DNA of 64,000 nucleotides from Membranipora membranacea (Eukaryota; Bryozoa; Gymnolaemata; Cheilostomatida; Membraniporidae): the NCBI GenBank assembly GCA_914767715.1, contig OU612068.1:10480001-10544000 (forward strand), read 5' to 3'. Shown here in pieces: positions 20,540 to 35,600 of the stretch. Every line of letters starts with the position of its first letter. The first letter of the stretch is position 1. The notes under the pieces were generated by a model. The model had not been told where the DNA came from. It was given only the letters and a program-made list of their open reading frames with translations, and ran no database searches. Made by a program: the position numbers and the translations under genes.

Positions 20540-22693
20540 TAAAAAAAAAACTTGCCAAACGGCAGAATTAAAAAATTAAAACTCTGTTTGACTCTTATCA
20601 AACTCTGACCAGTTCAAGCTCTTATTGGCCTTATTCAAAACGCAGAATACTGGAATCCTCTGATTAACTGAGGGGTAATTACGCTGACTTGGAATTTCCA
20701 AAAATAAACCAAAGAAGGGTATCACGTTTTTTTCCGCTCCAGTCAAAAAACAGATTTGCTTCTAGCCTACCTCATAAGGAGGAGCAACTCCTGCTTGTCT
20801 CAAATCTGAAATCTGTTTGGCTCTGCGGCTTCTCGTTCTCTGTCAGAGTTCGTTTTAATGATGCTCACTTTTGCTCTAAAAAAACATGCCAAACGACAGC
20901 ATCAAAAAGTTAAATCCCTGTTTGATTCTTATCAAACTCCGACCAGTTCAAGCTCTTATTGGCCTTATTCAAAACGCAGAATACTGGAATCCTCTGATTA
21001 ACTGAGGGGTAATTACGCTGACTTGAAATTTACAAAAATAGACCAAGGGGGGGATCACGCCTTTTTTTCGCTCCAGTCAAAAAATAGATTTGCTTCTAAC
21101 CTACCTCATAAGGAGGAGCGACTCCTGCTTGTCCCAAATCTGAAATCCGATTGGCTCTGCGGCTTCGTGTTCTCTGTCAGCGTCTGTTTTAATGACGCTC
21201 ACTATTGCTCTAAAAAAACAAGCCAAACGGCAGCATCAAAGAATTAAATCCCTATTCGATTCTTATCAAACTCCGACCAGTTCAAGCTCTTATTGGCCTT
21301 ATTCAAACCGCAGAATATTGGAATCCTCTGATTAACTGAGGGGAAGTTGCACTGACTTGAAATTCACAAAAATATACCAAGGGAGGGTATCAAGCTTTTT
21401 TTTGCTCCGGTCAAAAAATAGATTACTTCTAACCTACCTCATAAGGAGGAGCAACTAGTGCTTGTCTCAAATCTGAAATCCGTTTGGACCTGTGGCTTCT
21501 CGTTCTCTGTAAGCATCCGTTTTAATGACGCTCACTTTCGCTCTAAAAAAACATGCCAAACGGCAGCATCGCAAAATTAAATCCCTGTTCGATTCTTATC
21601 AAACTCCGACCAGTTCAAGCTCTTATTGGCCTTATTCAAAACGCAGAATATTGGAATCCTCTGATTAACTGAGGGGTAATTACGCTGACTTGAAATTTAC
21701 AAAAATATACCAAGGGAGGGTATCACGCTTTTTTTTCGCTCCGGTCAAAAAATAGATTTGCTTCTTACCTACCTCATAAGGAGGAGCATCTCCTGCTTGT
21801 CTCAAATCTAAAATCCGTTTGGCTCAGCGGCTTCTTGTTCTCTGTCAGCGTCTGTTTTAATGACGCTCACTTTTGCTCTAAAAAAACATGCCAAACTGCA
21901 GCATCAAAAAATTAAATCCCTGTTCGATTCATATCAAACTCGGACCAGTTCAAGCCCTTATTGGCCTTATTCAAAACGCAGAATATTGGTATCCTCTGAT
22001 TAACTGAGGGATAATTACGCTGACTTGAAATTTACAAAAATATACCAAGGGAGGGTATCACGCTTTTTTTTTCGCTCCGGTCAAAAAATAGAATTGCTTC
22101 TAACCTACCTCGTGAGGAGGAGCAACTCCTGCTTGTCTCAAATCTGAAATCCGTTTGGCTCTGCGGCTTCTTGTTCTCTGTCAGTGTCCGTTTTAATGAC
22201 GCTCATTTTTGCTCTAAAAAAACATGCCAAACGGCAGCATCAAAAAATTAAATCCCTGTTCGATTCATATCAAACTCCTACCAGTTCAACCCCTTATTGG
22301 CCTTTTTCAAAACGCAGAATATTGCAATCCTCTGATTAACTGAGGGGTAATTACACAGACTTGAACTTTACAAAAATATACCAAGGGAGAGTATCACGCT
22401 TTTTTCTCGCTCCGGTCAAAAAACATATTTGCTTCTAACCTACCTCATGAGGAGTAGCAACTCCAGCTTGTCTCAAATCTGAAATTCGTTTGCCTCTGCA
22501 GCTTCTTGTTCTCTCTCAGCGTCCGTTTTAATGACGCTCACTTTTGCTCTACAAAAAATTGACAAACGGCAGCATCAAAAAATTAAATCCTTGTTCGATT
22601 CATATCAAACTCCTACCAGTGCAAGCCCTTATTGGCCTTATTCAAAACGCAGAATATTGGAATCCTCTGATTAACTGAGGGGTAATTACGCTG
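20540..22693. repeat. 334-bp tandem repeat, ~6.5 copies
   Basis: The landmark ACCAGTTCAAGC..TTATTGGCC recurs at 20607, 20941, 21275, 21608, 21943, 22279 and 22614 (steps 333-336). Other constant parts are CTCTGATTAACTGAGGGG and TAAAAAAACATGCCAAACGG. The first two copies hold a 74-codon frame, which later copies break by small indels, so it is not a gene. The last copy is cut after GGGGTAATTACGCTG, where the 178-bp satellite begins. Confidence 0.9.
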
Positions 22694-25600
22694 CGTCTTT
22701 GCGAACCTCAAAACAGAGTTTCCAGCGTTTCTAAGCCAGTAAAGAATTCTGCCCAACTATTGGCTTATTTCCCCAGGACGGTAGTTATCGATTTTAGTCA
22801 ATTTCTATCAAAATACCTCGATAGAATACGCATCGTCACAGGGAGCTAATATTTTATATGAGATATAGGGACGTCATTGCGAACCTCAAAACAATGTTTC
22901 AAGCGTTTCTAAGCCAGTAAAGAATTCTGCCCAATTATTGGCTAATTTCCCCAGGACCGTACCTATCGATTTCTGTCAATTTCTATCAAAATACCTCGAT
23001 AGAATACGCTTCGACACAGGGGGCTAATATTTTAAATGGGATATAGGGACGTCATTGCGAACCTCAAAACAGAGTTTCAAGCGTTTCTAAGCCAGTAAAG
23101 AATTCTGCCTAATTATTGGCTAATTTCCCCAGGACCGTACCTATCGATTTTTGTCAATTCCTATCAAAATACCTCGATAGAATACGTTTCGTCACAGGGG
23201 GCTAATATTTTATATGATATATAGGGACGTCATTGCGAACCTCAAAACAGAGTTTCAAGCGTTTCTAAGCCAGTAAAGAATTCTGCCCAATTATTGGCTA
23301 ATTTCCCCAGGACCGTACCTATCGATTTTTGTCAATTTCTATCAAAATACCTCGATAGAATACGCATCGTCACAGGGAGCTAATATTTTATATGAGATAT
23401 ATGGACTTCATTGCGAACCTCAAAACAGAGTTTCAAGGGTTGCTAACCCAGTAAAGAATTCTGCCCAATTATTGGCTAATTTCCCCAGGACCGTACCTAT
23501 CGGTTTTTGTCAATTCCTATCAAAATACCTCGATAGAATACGCTTCGTCAAAGGGGGCTAATATTTTATATGAGATATAGGGACGTCATTGCGAACCTCA
23601 AAACAGAGTTTCGAGCGTTTCTAAGCCAGTAAAGAATTCTGCCCAATTATTGGCTAATTTCCCCAGGACCGTACCTATTGATTTTTGTCAATTTCTATCA
23701 ACATACCTCGATAGAATATGCATCATCACAGGGAGCTAATATTTTATATGAGATATGGGGGACGTCATTGCGAACCTCAAAACAGAGTTTCAAGCGTTTC
23801 TAAGCCAGTAAAATATTCTGCCCAATTATTGGCTTATTTCCCCAGTACCGTACCTATTGATTTCTGTCAATTTCTATCAAAATACCTTGTTAGAATACGC
23901 ATCGTCACAGGGAGCTAATATTTTATATGAGATATAAGGACGTCATTGCGAACCTCAAAACAGAGTTTCAAGCGTTTCTAAGCCAGTAAAGAATTCTGCC
24001 TAATTATTGGCTAATTTCCCCAGCACCGTACCTATCGATTTTTGTCAATTCCTATCAAAATACCTCGATAGAATACGCTTCATCACAGGGGGCTAATATT
24101 TTATATGAGATATAGGGATGTCATTGCGAGCCTCAAAACAGAGTTTCAAGCGTTTCTAAGCCAGTAAAGAATTCTGCCCAATTACTGGCTAATTTCCCCA
24201 GGACCGTACCTATCGATTTTTGTCAATTTCTATCAAAATACCTCGATAGAATACGCATCGTCACAGGGAGCTGATATTTTATATGAGATATATGGACGTC
24301 ATTGCGAACCTCAAAACAGAGTTTCAAGGGTTTCTAAGCCAGTAAAGAATTCTGCCCAATTATTGGCAAATCTCCCCAGGACCGTACCTATCGAGTTCTG
24401 TCAATTTCTATTAAAATACCTCGATAGAATACGCATCGTCACAGGGAGCTAATATTTTATATGAGATAAAGGGACGTCATTGCGAACCTCAAAACAAAGT
24501 TTCAAGCGTTTCTAAGCCAGTAAAGAATTCTGCCTAATTATTGGCTAATTTCCCCAGGACCGTACCTATCGATTTTTGTCAATTTCTATCAAAATACCTC
24601 GATAGAATACGCATCGTCACAGGGAGCTAATATTTTATATGAGATATAGGGACGTCGTTGCGAACCTCAAAACAGAGTTACAAGCGTTTCTAAGCCAGTA
24701 AAGAATTCTGCCCAATTATTGGCTAATTTCCCCAGGACCGTACCTATCGATTATTGTCAATTTCTATCAAAATACCTCGATAGAATACGCATCGTCACAG
24801 GGAGCTAATATTTTATATGAGATATAGGGACGTCGTTGCGAACCTCAAAACAAAGTTTCAAGCGTTTCTAAGCCAGTAAAGAATTCTGACCAATTATTGG
24901 CTAATTTCTTCAGGACCGTACCTATCGATTTTTGTCAATTTCTATCAAAATACGTCGATAGAATACGCATCATCACAGGAAGCTAATATTTTATATGAGT
25001 TATAGGGACGTCATTACGAACCTCAAAACAGAGTTACAAGCGTTTTTAAGCCAGTAAAGAATTCTGCCCAATTATTGGCTAATTTCCCCAGGACCGTACC
25101 TATCGAATTTTGTCAATTTCTATCAAAATACCTCGATAGAATACGCTTCGTCACAGGGAGCTAATATTTTATATGAGATATAGGGACGTCATTGCGAACC
25201 TCAAAACAAAGTTTCACGCGTTTCTAAGCCAGTAAAGAATTCTGCCCAATTATTGGCTAATTTCCCCAGGACCGTACCTATCGATTTTTGTCAATTCCTA
25301 TCAAAATACCTCGATAGAATACGCTTCGTCACAGGGGGCTAATATTTTATATGAGATATAGGGACGTCATTGCGAACCTCAAAACAGAGTTTCGAGCGTT
25401 TCTAAGCCAGTAAAGAATTCTGCCCAATTATTGGCTAATTTCCCCAGGACCGTACCTATCGATTTTTGTCAATTTCTATCAAAATACGTCGATAGAATAC
25501 GCATCGCCACAGGGAGCTGATATTTTATATGAGATATAGGGACGTCATTACGAACCTCAAAACAGAGTTACAAGCGTTTTTAAGCCAGTAAAGAATTCTG

Positions 25601-28600
25601 CCCAATTATTGGCTAATTTCCCCAGGACCGTACCTATCGAATTTTGTCAATTTTGATCAAAATACCTCGATAGAATACGCTTCGTCACAGGGTGCTAATA
25701 TTTTATATGAGATATAGGGACATCATTGCGAACCTCAAAACAGAGTTTCGAGCGTATCTAAGCCAGTAAAGAATTCTGCCCAATTATTGGCTAATTTCCC
25801 CAGGACCGCACCTATCGATTTTTGTCAATTTCTATCAAAATACCTCGATAGAATACGCATCGTCACAGGGAGCTAATATTTTATATGGGATATAGGGACG
25901 TCGTTGCGAACCTCAAAACAGAGTTACAAGCGTTTCTAAGCCAGTAAAGAATTCTGCCCAATTATTGGCTAATTTCCCCAGGACCGTACCTATCGATTAT
26001 TGTCAATTTCTATCAAAATACCTCGATAGAATACGAATCGTCACAGGGAGCTAATATTTTATATGAGATATAGGGACGTCGTTGCGAACCTCAAAACAAA
26101 GTTTCAAGCGTTTCTAAGCCAGTAAAGAATTCTGACCAATTATTGGCTAATTTCTTCAGGACCGTACCTATCGATTTTTGTCAATTTCTATCAAAATACG
26201 TCGATAGAATACGCATCATCACATGAAGCTAATATTTTATATGAGTTATAGGGACGTCATTACGAACCTCAAAACAGAGTTACAAGCGTTTTTAAGCCAG
26301 TAAAGAATTCTGCCCAATTATTGGCTAATTTCCCCGTACCTATCGAATTTTGTCAATTTCTATCAAAATACCTCGATAGAATACGCTTCGTCACAGGGAG
26401 CTAATATTTTATATGAGATATAGGGACGTCATTGCGAACCTCAAAACAAAGTTTCACGCGTTTCTAAGCCAGTAAAGAATTCTGCCCAATTATTGGCTAA
26501 TTTCCCCAGGACCGTACCTATCGATTTTTGTCAATTCCTATCAAAATACCTCGATAGAATACGCTTCGTCACAGGGGGCTAATATTTTATATGAGATATA
26601 GGGACGTCATTGCGAACCTCAAAACAGAGTTTCGAGCGTTTCTAAGCCAGTAAAGAATTCTGCCCAATTATTGGCTAATTTCCCCAGGACCGTACCTATC
26701 GATTTTTGTCAATTTCTATCAAAATACCTCGATAGAATACGCATCGTCACAGGGAGCTAATATTTTATATGAGATATAGGGACGTCATTGCGAACCTCAA
26801 AACAGAGTTTCAAGGGTTTCTAAGCCAGTAAAGAATTCTGCCCAATTATTGGCTAATTTCCCCAGGACCGTACCTATCGATTTTTGTCAATTTCTATCAA
26901 AATACCTCGATAGAATACGCATCGTCACAGGGAGCTAATATATTATATGAGATATAGGGACGTCATTGCGAACCTCAACACAGAGTTTCAAGGGTTTTTA
27001 AGCCATTAAAGAATTCTGCCCAATTCTTGGCTAATTTCCCCAGGACCGTACCTATCGATATTTGTCAATTTCTATCAAAATACCTCGATAGAATACGCAT
27101 CGTCACAGGGAGCTAATATATTATATGAGATATAGGGACGTCATTGGGAACCTCAAAACAGAGTTTCAAGGGTTTCTAAGCCAGTAAAGAATTCTGCCCA
27201 ACTATTGGCTAATTTCCCAAGGACCGTACCTATCGATTTTTGTCAATTTCGATCAAAATACCTCGATCGAATACGCATCGTCACAGGGAGCTAATATATT
27301 ATATGACATATAGGGACGTCATTGCGAACCTCAACACAGAGTTTCAAGGGTTTTTAAGCCAGTAAAGAATTCTGCCCAATTATTGGCTAATTTCCCCAGG
27401 ACTGTACCTATCGAATTTTGTCAATTTCTATCAAAATACCTCGATAGAATACGCTTCGTCACAGGGAGCTAATATTTTATATGAGATATAGGGACGTCGT
27501 TGCGAACCTCAAAACAGAGTTTCAAGCGTTTCTAAGCCAGTAAAGAATTCTGCCCAATTATTGGCTAATTTCCCCAGGACCGTACCTATCGATTATTGTC
27601 AATTTCTATCAAAATACCTCGATAGAATACGCATCGTCACAGGAAGCTTATATTTTATATGAGATATAGGGACGTCATTGCCAACCTCAAAACAAAGTTT
27701 CAAGCGTTTCTAAGCCAGTAAAGAATTCTGCCCAATTATTGGCTAATTTCTTCAGGACCGTACCTATCGATTTCTGTCAATTTCTATGAAAATACCTCGA
27801 TAGAATACGCATCGTCACAGGAAGCTAATATTTTATATGAGATATAGGGACGTCGTTGCGAACCTCAAAACAGAGTTACAAGCGTTTCTAAGCCAGTAAA
27901 GAATTCTGCCCAATTATTGGCTAATTTCCCCAGGACCGTACCTATCGAATTTTGTCAATTTCTATCAAAATACCTCGATAGAATACGCATCGTCACAGGG
28001 AGCTAATATTTTATGTGAGATATAGGGACGTCATTGCGAACCTCAAAACAAAGTTTCAAGCGTTTCTAAGCCAGTAAAGAATTCTGCCCAATTATTGGCT
28101 AATTTCTTCAGGACCGTACCTATCGATTTTTGTCAATTTCTATCAAAATACCTCGATAGAATACGCATCATCACAGGAAGCTAATATTTTACATGAGATA
28201 TAGGGACGTCGTTGCGAACCTCAAAAAAGAGTTTCAAGCGTATCTAAGCCAGTAAAGAATTCTGCCCAATTATTGGCTAATTTCCCCAGGACCGTACCTA
28301 TCAATTATTGTCAATTTCTATCAAAATACCTCGATAGAATACGCATCGTCACAGGAAGCTAATATTTTATATGAGATATAGGGACGTCATTGCCAACCTC
28401 AAAACAAAGTTTCAAGCGTTTCTAAGCCAGTAAAGAATTCTGCCCAATTATTGGCTAATTTCTTCAGGACCGTACCTATCGATTTTTGTCAATTTCTATC
28501 AAAATACGTCGATAGAATACGCATCATCACATGAAGCTAATATTTTATATGAGTTATAGGGACGTCATTACGAACCTCAAAACAGAGTTACAAGCGTTTT

Positions 28601-29869
28601 TAAGCCAGTAAAGAATTCTGCCCAATTATTGGCTAATTTCCCCGTACCTATCGAATTTTGTCAATTTCTACCAAAATACCTCGATAGAATACGCATCGTC
28701 ACAGGGAGCTCATATTTTATATGAGATATAGGGACGTCGTTGCGAACCTCAAAACAGAGTTTCAAGCGTTTCTAAGCCAGTAAAGAATTCTGCCCAATTA
28801 TTGGCTAATTTCCCCAGGACCGTACCTATCGATTATTGTCAATTTCTATCAAAATACCTCGATAGAATATGCATCGTCACAGGAAGCTAATATTTTATAT
28901 GAGATATAGGGACGTCATTGCGAACCTCAAAACAAAGTTTCAAGCGTTTCTAAGCCAGTAAAGAATTCTGCCCAATTATTGGCTAATTTCTTCAGGACCG
29001 TACCTATCGATTTTTGTCAATTTCTATCAAAATACCTCGATAGAATACGCATCATCACAGGAAGCTAATATTTTATATGAGATATAGGGACGTCATTACG
29101 AACCTCAAAACAGAGTTACAAGCGTTTCTAAGCCAGTAAAGAATTCTGCCCAATTATTGGCTAATTTCCCCAGGACCGTACCTATCGAATTTTGTCAATT
29201 TCTATCAAAATACCTCGATAGAATACGCTTCGTCACAGGGAGCTAATATTTTATATGTCATATAGGGACGTCATTGCGAACCTCAAAACAGAGTTTCGAG
29301 CGTTTCTAAGCCAGTAAAGAATTCTGCCCAATTATATGCTAATTTCCCCAGGACCGTACCTATCGATTTTTGTCAATTTCTCTCAAAATACCTCGATAGA
29401 ATACGCATCGTCACAGGGAGCTAATATTTTATATGAGATATAGGGACGTCGTTGCGAACCTCAAAACAGAGTTTCAAGGGTTTCTAAGCCAGTAAAGAAT
29501 TCTGCCCAATTATTGGCTAATTTCCCCAGGACCGTACCTATCGATTTTTGTCAATTTCTATCAAAATACCTCGATAGAATACGCATCGTCACAGGGAGCT
29601 AATATATTATATGAGATATAGGGACGTCATTGCGAACCTCAAAACAGAGTTTCAAGGGTTTCTAAGCCACTAAAGAATTCTGCCCAAATATTGGCTAATT
29701 TCCAAAGGACTGTACCTATCGAATTTTGTCAATTTCTATCAAAATACCTCGATAGAATACGCATCGTCACAGGGAGCTAATATATTATATGAGATATAGG
29801 GACGTCATTGCGAACCTCAACACAGAGTTTCAAGGTTTTTAAGCCAGTAAAGAATTCTGCCCAATTATT

Positions 29870-32361
29870 GGCTAATTTCCCAAGGACTGTACCTATCGAT
29901 ATTTGTCAATTTCTATCAAAATACCTCGATAGAATACGCATCGTCACAGGGAGCTAATATATTATATGAGATATAGGGACGTCATTGCGAAACTCAAAAC
30001 AGAGTTTCAAGGGTTACTAAGCCAGTAAAGAATTCTGCCCAACTATTGGCTAATTTCCCAAGGACCGTACCTATCGATTTTTGTCAATTTCTATCAAAAT
30101 ACCTCGATAGAATACGCATCGTCACAGGGAGCTAATATATTATATGAGATATAGGGACGTCATTGCGAACCTCAACACAGAGTTTCAAGGGTTTTTAAGC
30201 CAGTAAAGAATTCTGCCCAATTATTGGCTAATTTCCCCAGGACTGTACCTATCGAATTTTGTCAATTTCTATCAAAATACCTCGATAGAATACGCTTCGT
30301 CACAGGGAGCTAATATTTTATATGAGATATAGGGACGTCGTTGCGAACCTCAAAACAGAGTTACAAGCGTTTCTAAGCCAGTAAAGAATTCTGCCCAATT
30401 ATTGGCTAATTTCCCCAGGACCGTACCTATCGATTATTGTCAATTTCTATCAAAATACCTCGATAGAATACGCATCGTCACAGGAAGCTAATATTTTATA
30501 TGAGATATAGGGACGTCATTGCCAACCTCAAAACAAAGTTTCAAGCGTTTCTAAGCCAGTGAAGAATTCTGCCCAATTATTGGCTAATTTCTTCAGGACC
30601 GTACCTATCGATTTCTGTCAACTTCTATGAAAATACCTCGATAGAATACGCATCGTCACAGGAAGCTAATATTTTAAATGAGATATAGGGACGTCGTTGC
30701 GAACCTCAAAACAGAGTTACAAGCGTTTCTAAGCCAGTAGAGAATTCTGCCCAATTATTGGCTAATTTCCCCAGGACCGTACCTGTCGAATTTTGTCAAT
30801 TTCTATCAAAATACATCGATAGAATACGCATCGTCACAGGGAGCTAATATTTTATATGAGATATAGGGACGTCGTTGCGAACCTCAAAACAAAGTTTCAA
30901 GCGTTTCTAAGCCAGTAAAGAATTCTGCCCAATTATTGGCTAATTTCTTCAGGACCGTATCTATCGATTTTTGTCAATTTCTATCAAAATACCCCGATAG
31001 AATACGCATCATCACAGGAAGCTAATATTTTACATGAGATATAGGGACGTCGTTGCGAACCTCAAAACAGAGTTACAAGCGTTTCTACGCCAGTAAAGAA
31101 TTCTGCCCAATTATTGGCTAATTTCCCAAGGACTGTACCTATCGATATTTGTCAATTTCTATCAAAATACCTCGATAGAATACGCATCGTCACAGGGAGC
31201 TAATATATTATATGAGATATAGGGACGTCATTGCGAAACTCAAAACAGAGTTTCAAGGGTTACTAAGCCAGTAAAGAATTCTGCCCAACTATTGGCTAAT
31301 TTCCCAAGGACCGTACCTATCGATTTTTGTCAATTTCTATCAAAATACCTCGATAGAATACGCATCGTCACAGGGAGCTAATATATTATATGAGATATAG
31401 GGACGTCATTGCGAACCTCAACACAGAGTTTGAAGGGTTTTTAAGCCAGTAAAGAATTCTGCCCAATTATTGGCTAATTTCCCCAGGACTGTACCTATCG
31501 AATTTTGTCAATTTCTATCAAAATACCTCGATAGAATACGCTTCGTCACAGGGAGCTAATATTTTATATGAGATATAGGGACGTCGTTGCGAACCTCAAA
31601 ACAGAGTTACAAGCGTTTCTAAGCCAGTAAAGAATTCTGCCCAATTATTGGCTAATTTCCCCAGGACCGTACCTATCGATTATTGTCAATTTCTATCAAA
31701 ATACCTCGATAGAATACGCATCGTCACAGGAAGCTAATATTTTATATGAGATATAGGGACGTCATTGCCAACCTCAAAACAAAGTTTCAAGCGTTTCTAA
31801 GCCAGTGAAGAATTCTGCCCAATTATTGGCTAATTTCTTCAGGACCGTACCTATCGATTTCTGTCAACTTCTATGAAAATACCTCGATAGAATACGCATC
31901 GTCACAGGAAGCTAATATTTTAAATGAGATATAGGGACGTCGTTGCGAACCTCAAAACAGAGTTACAAGCGTTTCTAAGCCAGTAGAGAATTCTGCCCAA
32001 TTATTGGCTAATTTCCCCAGGACCGTACCTGTCGAATTTTGTCAATTTCTATCAAAATACATCGATAGAATACGCATCGTCACAGGGAGCTAATATTTTA
32101 TATGAGATATAGGGACGTCGTTGCGAACCTCAAAACAAAGTTTCAAGCGTTTCTAAGCCAGTAAAGAATTCTGCCCAATTATTGGCTAATTTCTTCAGGA
32201 CCGTATCTATCGATTTTTGTCAATTTCTATCAAAATACCCCGATAGAATACGCATCATCACAGGAAGCTAATATTTTACATGAGATATAGGGACGTCGTT
32301 GCGAACCTCAAAACAGAGTTACAAGCGTTTCTACGCCAGTAAAGAATTCTGCCCAATTATT
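29870..32361. repeat. Higher-order repeat: 7 monomers (1,246 bp) x 2
   Basis: Private variants recur at exactly +1246 bp: GCGAAACTC at 29987/31233, CAACTTCTATGAAAA at 30619/31865, ATACATCGAT at 30811/32057. The copies are about 29870-31115 and 31116-32361 and look nearly identical. Confidence 0.85.
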
Positions 32362-32639
32362 GGCTAATTTCCCCAGGACCGTACCTATCGAATTTTGTCA
32401 ATTTCTATCAAAATACCTCGATAGAATACGCATCGTCACAGGGAGCTAATATTTTATATGAGATATAGGGACGTCATTGCGAACCTCAAAACAAAGTTTC
32501 AAGCGTTTCTAAGCCAGTAAAGAATTCTGCCCAATTATTGGCTAATTTCTTCAGGACCGTACCTATCGAATTTTGTCAATTTCTATCAAAATACCTCGAT
32601 AGAATACGCATCGTCACAGGGAGCTAATATTTTATATGA

Positions 32640-35600
32640 GATATAGGGACGTCGCTGCGAACCTCAAAACAGAGTTTCAAGCGTTTCTAAGCCAGTAAAG
32701 AATTCTGCCCAATTATTGGCTAATTTCCCCAGGACCGTACCTATCGATTATTGTCAATTTCTATCAAAATACCTCGATAGAATACGCATCGTCACAGGGA
32801 GCTAATATTTTATATGAGATATAGGGACGTCATTGCGAACCTCAAAACAAAGTTTCAAGCGTTTCTAAGCCAGTAAAGAATTCTGCCCAATTATTGGCTA
32901 ATTTCTTCAGGACCGTACCTATCGATTTTTGTCAATTTCTATCAAAATACCTCGATAGAATACGCATCATCACAGGAAGCTAATATTTTACATGAGATAT
33001 AGGGACGTCGTTGCGAACCTCAAAAAAGAGTTTCAAGCGTATCTAAGCCAGTAAAGAATTCTGCCCAATTATTGGCTAATTTCCCCAGGACCGCACCTAT
33101 CGATTTCTGTCAATTTCTATCAAAATACCTCGATAGAATACGCATCGTCACAGGGAGCTAATATTTTATATGAGATATAGAGACGTCGTTGCGAACCTCA
33201 AAACAGAGTTACAAGCGTTTCTAAGCCAGTAAAGAATTCTGCCCAATTATTGGCTAATTTCCCCAGGACCGTACCTATCGATTATTGTCAATTTCTATCA
33301 AAATACCTCGATAGAATACGCATCGTCACAGGGAGCTAATATTTTATATGAGATATAGGGACGTCGTTGCGAACCTCAAAACAAAGTTTCAAGCGTTTCT
33401 AAGCCAGTAAAGAATTCTGACCAATTATTGGCTAATTTCTTCAGGACCGTACCTATCGATTTTTGTCAATTTCTATCAAAATACCTCGATAGAATACGCA
33501 TCATCACAGGAAGCTAATATTTTACATGAGATATAGGGACGTCATTGCGAACCTCAAAACAGAGTTTCAAGGGTTTCTAAGCCAGTAAAGAATTCTGCCC
33601 AACTATTGGCTAATTTCCCAAGGACCGTACCTATCGATTTTTGTCAATTTCTATCAAAATACCTCGATAGAATACGCATCGTCACAGGGAGCTAATATAT
33701 TATATGAGATATAGGGACGTCATTGCGAACCTCAACACAGAATTTCAAGGGTTTTTAAGCCAGTAAAGAATTCTGCCCAATTATTGGCTAATTTTCCCAG
33801 GACCGTACCTATCGTATTTTGTCAATTTCTATCAAAATACCTCGATAGAATACGCTTCTTCACAGGGAGCTAATATTTTATATGAGATATAGGGACGTCG
33901 TTGCGAACCTCAAAACAGAGTTTCAAGCGTTTCTAAGCCAGTAAAGAATTCTGCCCAATTATTGGCTAATTTCCCCAGGACCGTACCTATCGATTATTGT
34001 CAATTTCTATCAAAATACCTCGATAGAATACGCATCGTCACAGGAAGCTAATATTTTATATGAGATATAGGGATGTCATTGCCAACCTTAAAACAAAGTT
34101 TCAAGCGTTTCTAAGCCAGTAAAGAATTTTGCCCAATTATTGGCTAATTTCTTCAGGTCCGTACCTATCGATTTTTGTCAATTTCTATCAAAATACCTCG
34201 ATAGAATACGCATCATCACAAGAAGCTAATATTTTACATGAGATATAGGGACGACGTTGCGAACCTCAAAAAAGAGTTTCAAGCGTATCTAAGCCAGTAA
34301 AGAATTCTGCCCAATTATTGGCTAATTTCCCCTGGACCGCACCTATCGATTTCTGTCAATTTCTATCAAAATACCTCGATAGAATACGCATCGTCACACG
34401 GAGCTAATATTTATCTGAGATATAGGGACGTCGTTGCGAACCTCAAAACAGAGTTACAAGCGTTTCTAAGCCAGTAAAGAATTCTGATCAATTATTGGCT
34501 AATTTCCCCAGGACCGTACCTATCGATTATTGTCAATTTCTATCAAAATACCTCGATAGAATACGCATCGTCACAGGGAGCTAATATTTTATATGAGACA
34601 TAGGGACGTCATTGCGAACCTCAAAACAAAGTTTCAAGCGTTTCTAAGCCAGTAAAGAATTCTGCCCAATTATTGGCTAATTTCGTCAGGACCGTACCTA
34701 TCGATTTTTGTCAATTTCTATCAAAATACCTCGATAGAATACGCATCATCACAGGAAGCTAATATTTTACATGAGATATAGGGACGTCGTTGCGAACCTC
34801 AAAACAGAGTTTCAAGCGTATCTAAGCCAGTAAAGAATTCTGCCCAATTATTGGCTAGTTTCCCCAGGACCGTACCTATCGATTTTTGTCAATTTCTATC
34901 AAAATACCTCGATAGAATACGCATCGTCACAGGGAGCTAATATTTTATATGAGATATAGGGACGTCATTGCGAACCTCAAAACCAAGTTTCAAGCGTTTC
35001 TAAGCCAGTAAAGAATTCTGCCCAATTATTGGCTAATTTCTTCAGGACAATACCTATCGATTTTTGTCAATTTCTATCAAAATACCTCGATAGAATACGC
35101 ATCATCAGAGGAAGCTAATATTTTACATGAGATATAGGGACGTCGTTGCGAACCTCAAAAAAGAGTTTCAAGCGTATCTAAGCCAGTAAAGAATTCTGCC
35201 CAATTATTGGCTAATCTCCCCAGGACCGCACCTATCGATTTCTGTCAATTTCTATCAAAATACCTCGATAGAATACGCATCGTCACAGGGAACTAATATT
35301 TTATATGAGATATAGGGACGTCGTTGCGAACCTCAAAACAGAGTTACAAGCGTTTCTAAGCCAGTAAAGAATTCTGCCCAATTATTGGCTAATTTCCCCA
35401 GGACCGTACCTATCGATTATTGTCAATTTCTATCAAAATACCTCGATAGAATACGCATCGTCACAGGGAGCTAATATTTTATATGAGATAAAGGGACGTC
35501 GTTGCGAACCTCAAAACAAAGTTTCAAGCGTTTCTAAGCCAGTAAAGAATTCTGACCAATTATTGGCTAATTTCTTCAGGACCGTACCTATCGATTTTTG

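Noticed and set aside
20689-21247. Two similar 74-aa frames in the 334-bp repeat as a duplicated gene
   Set aside because: The same segment in later copies is broken by indels and stops, and the similarity is explained by the tandem repeat.
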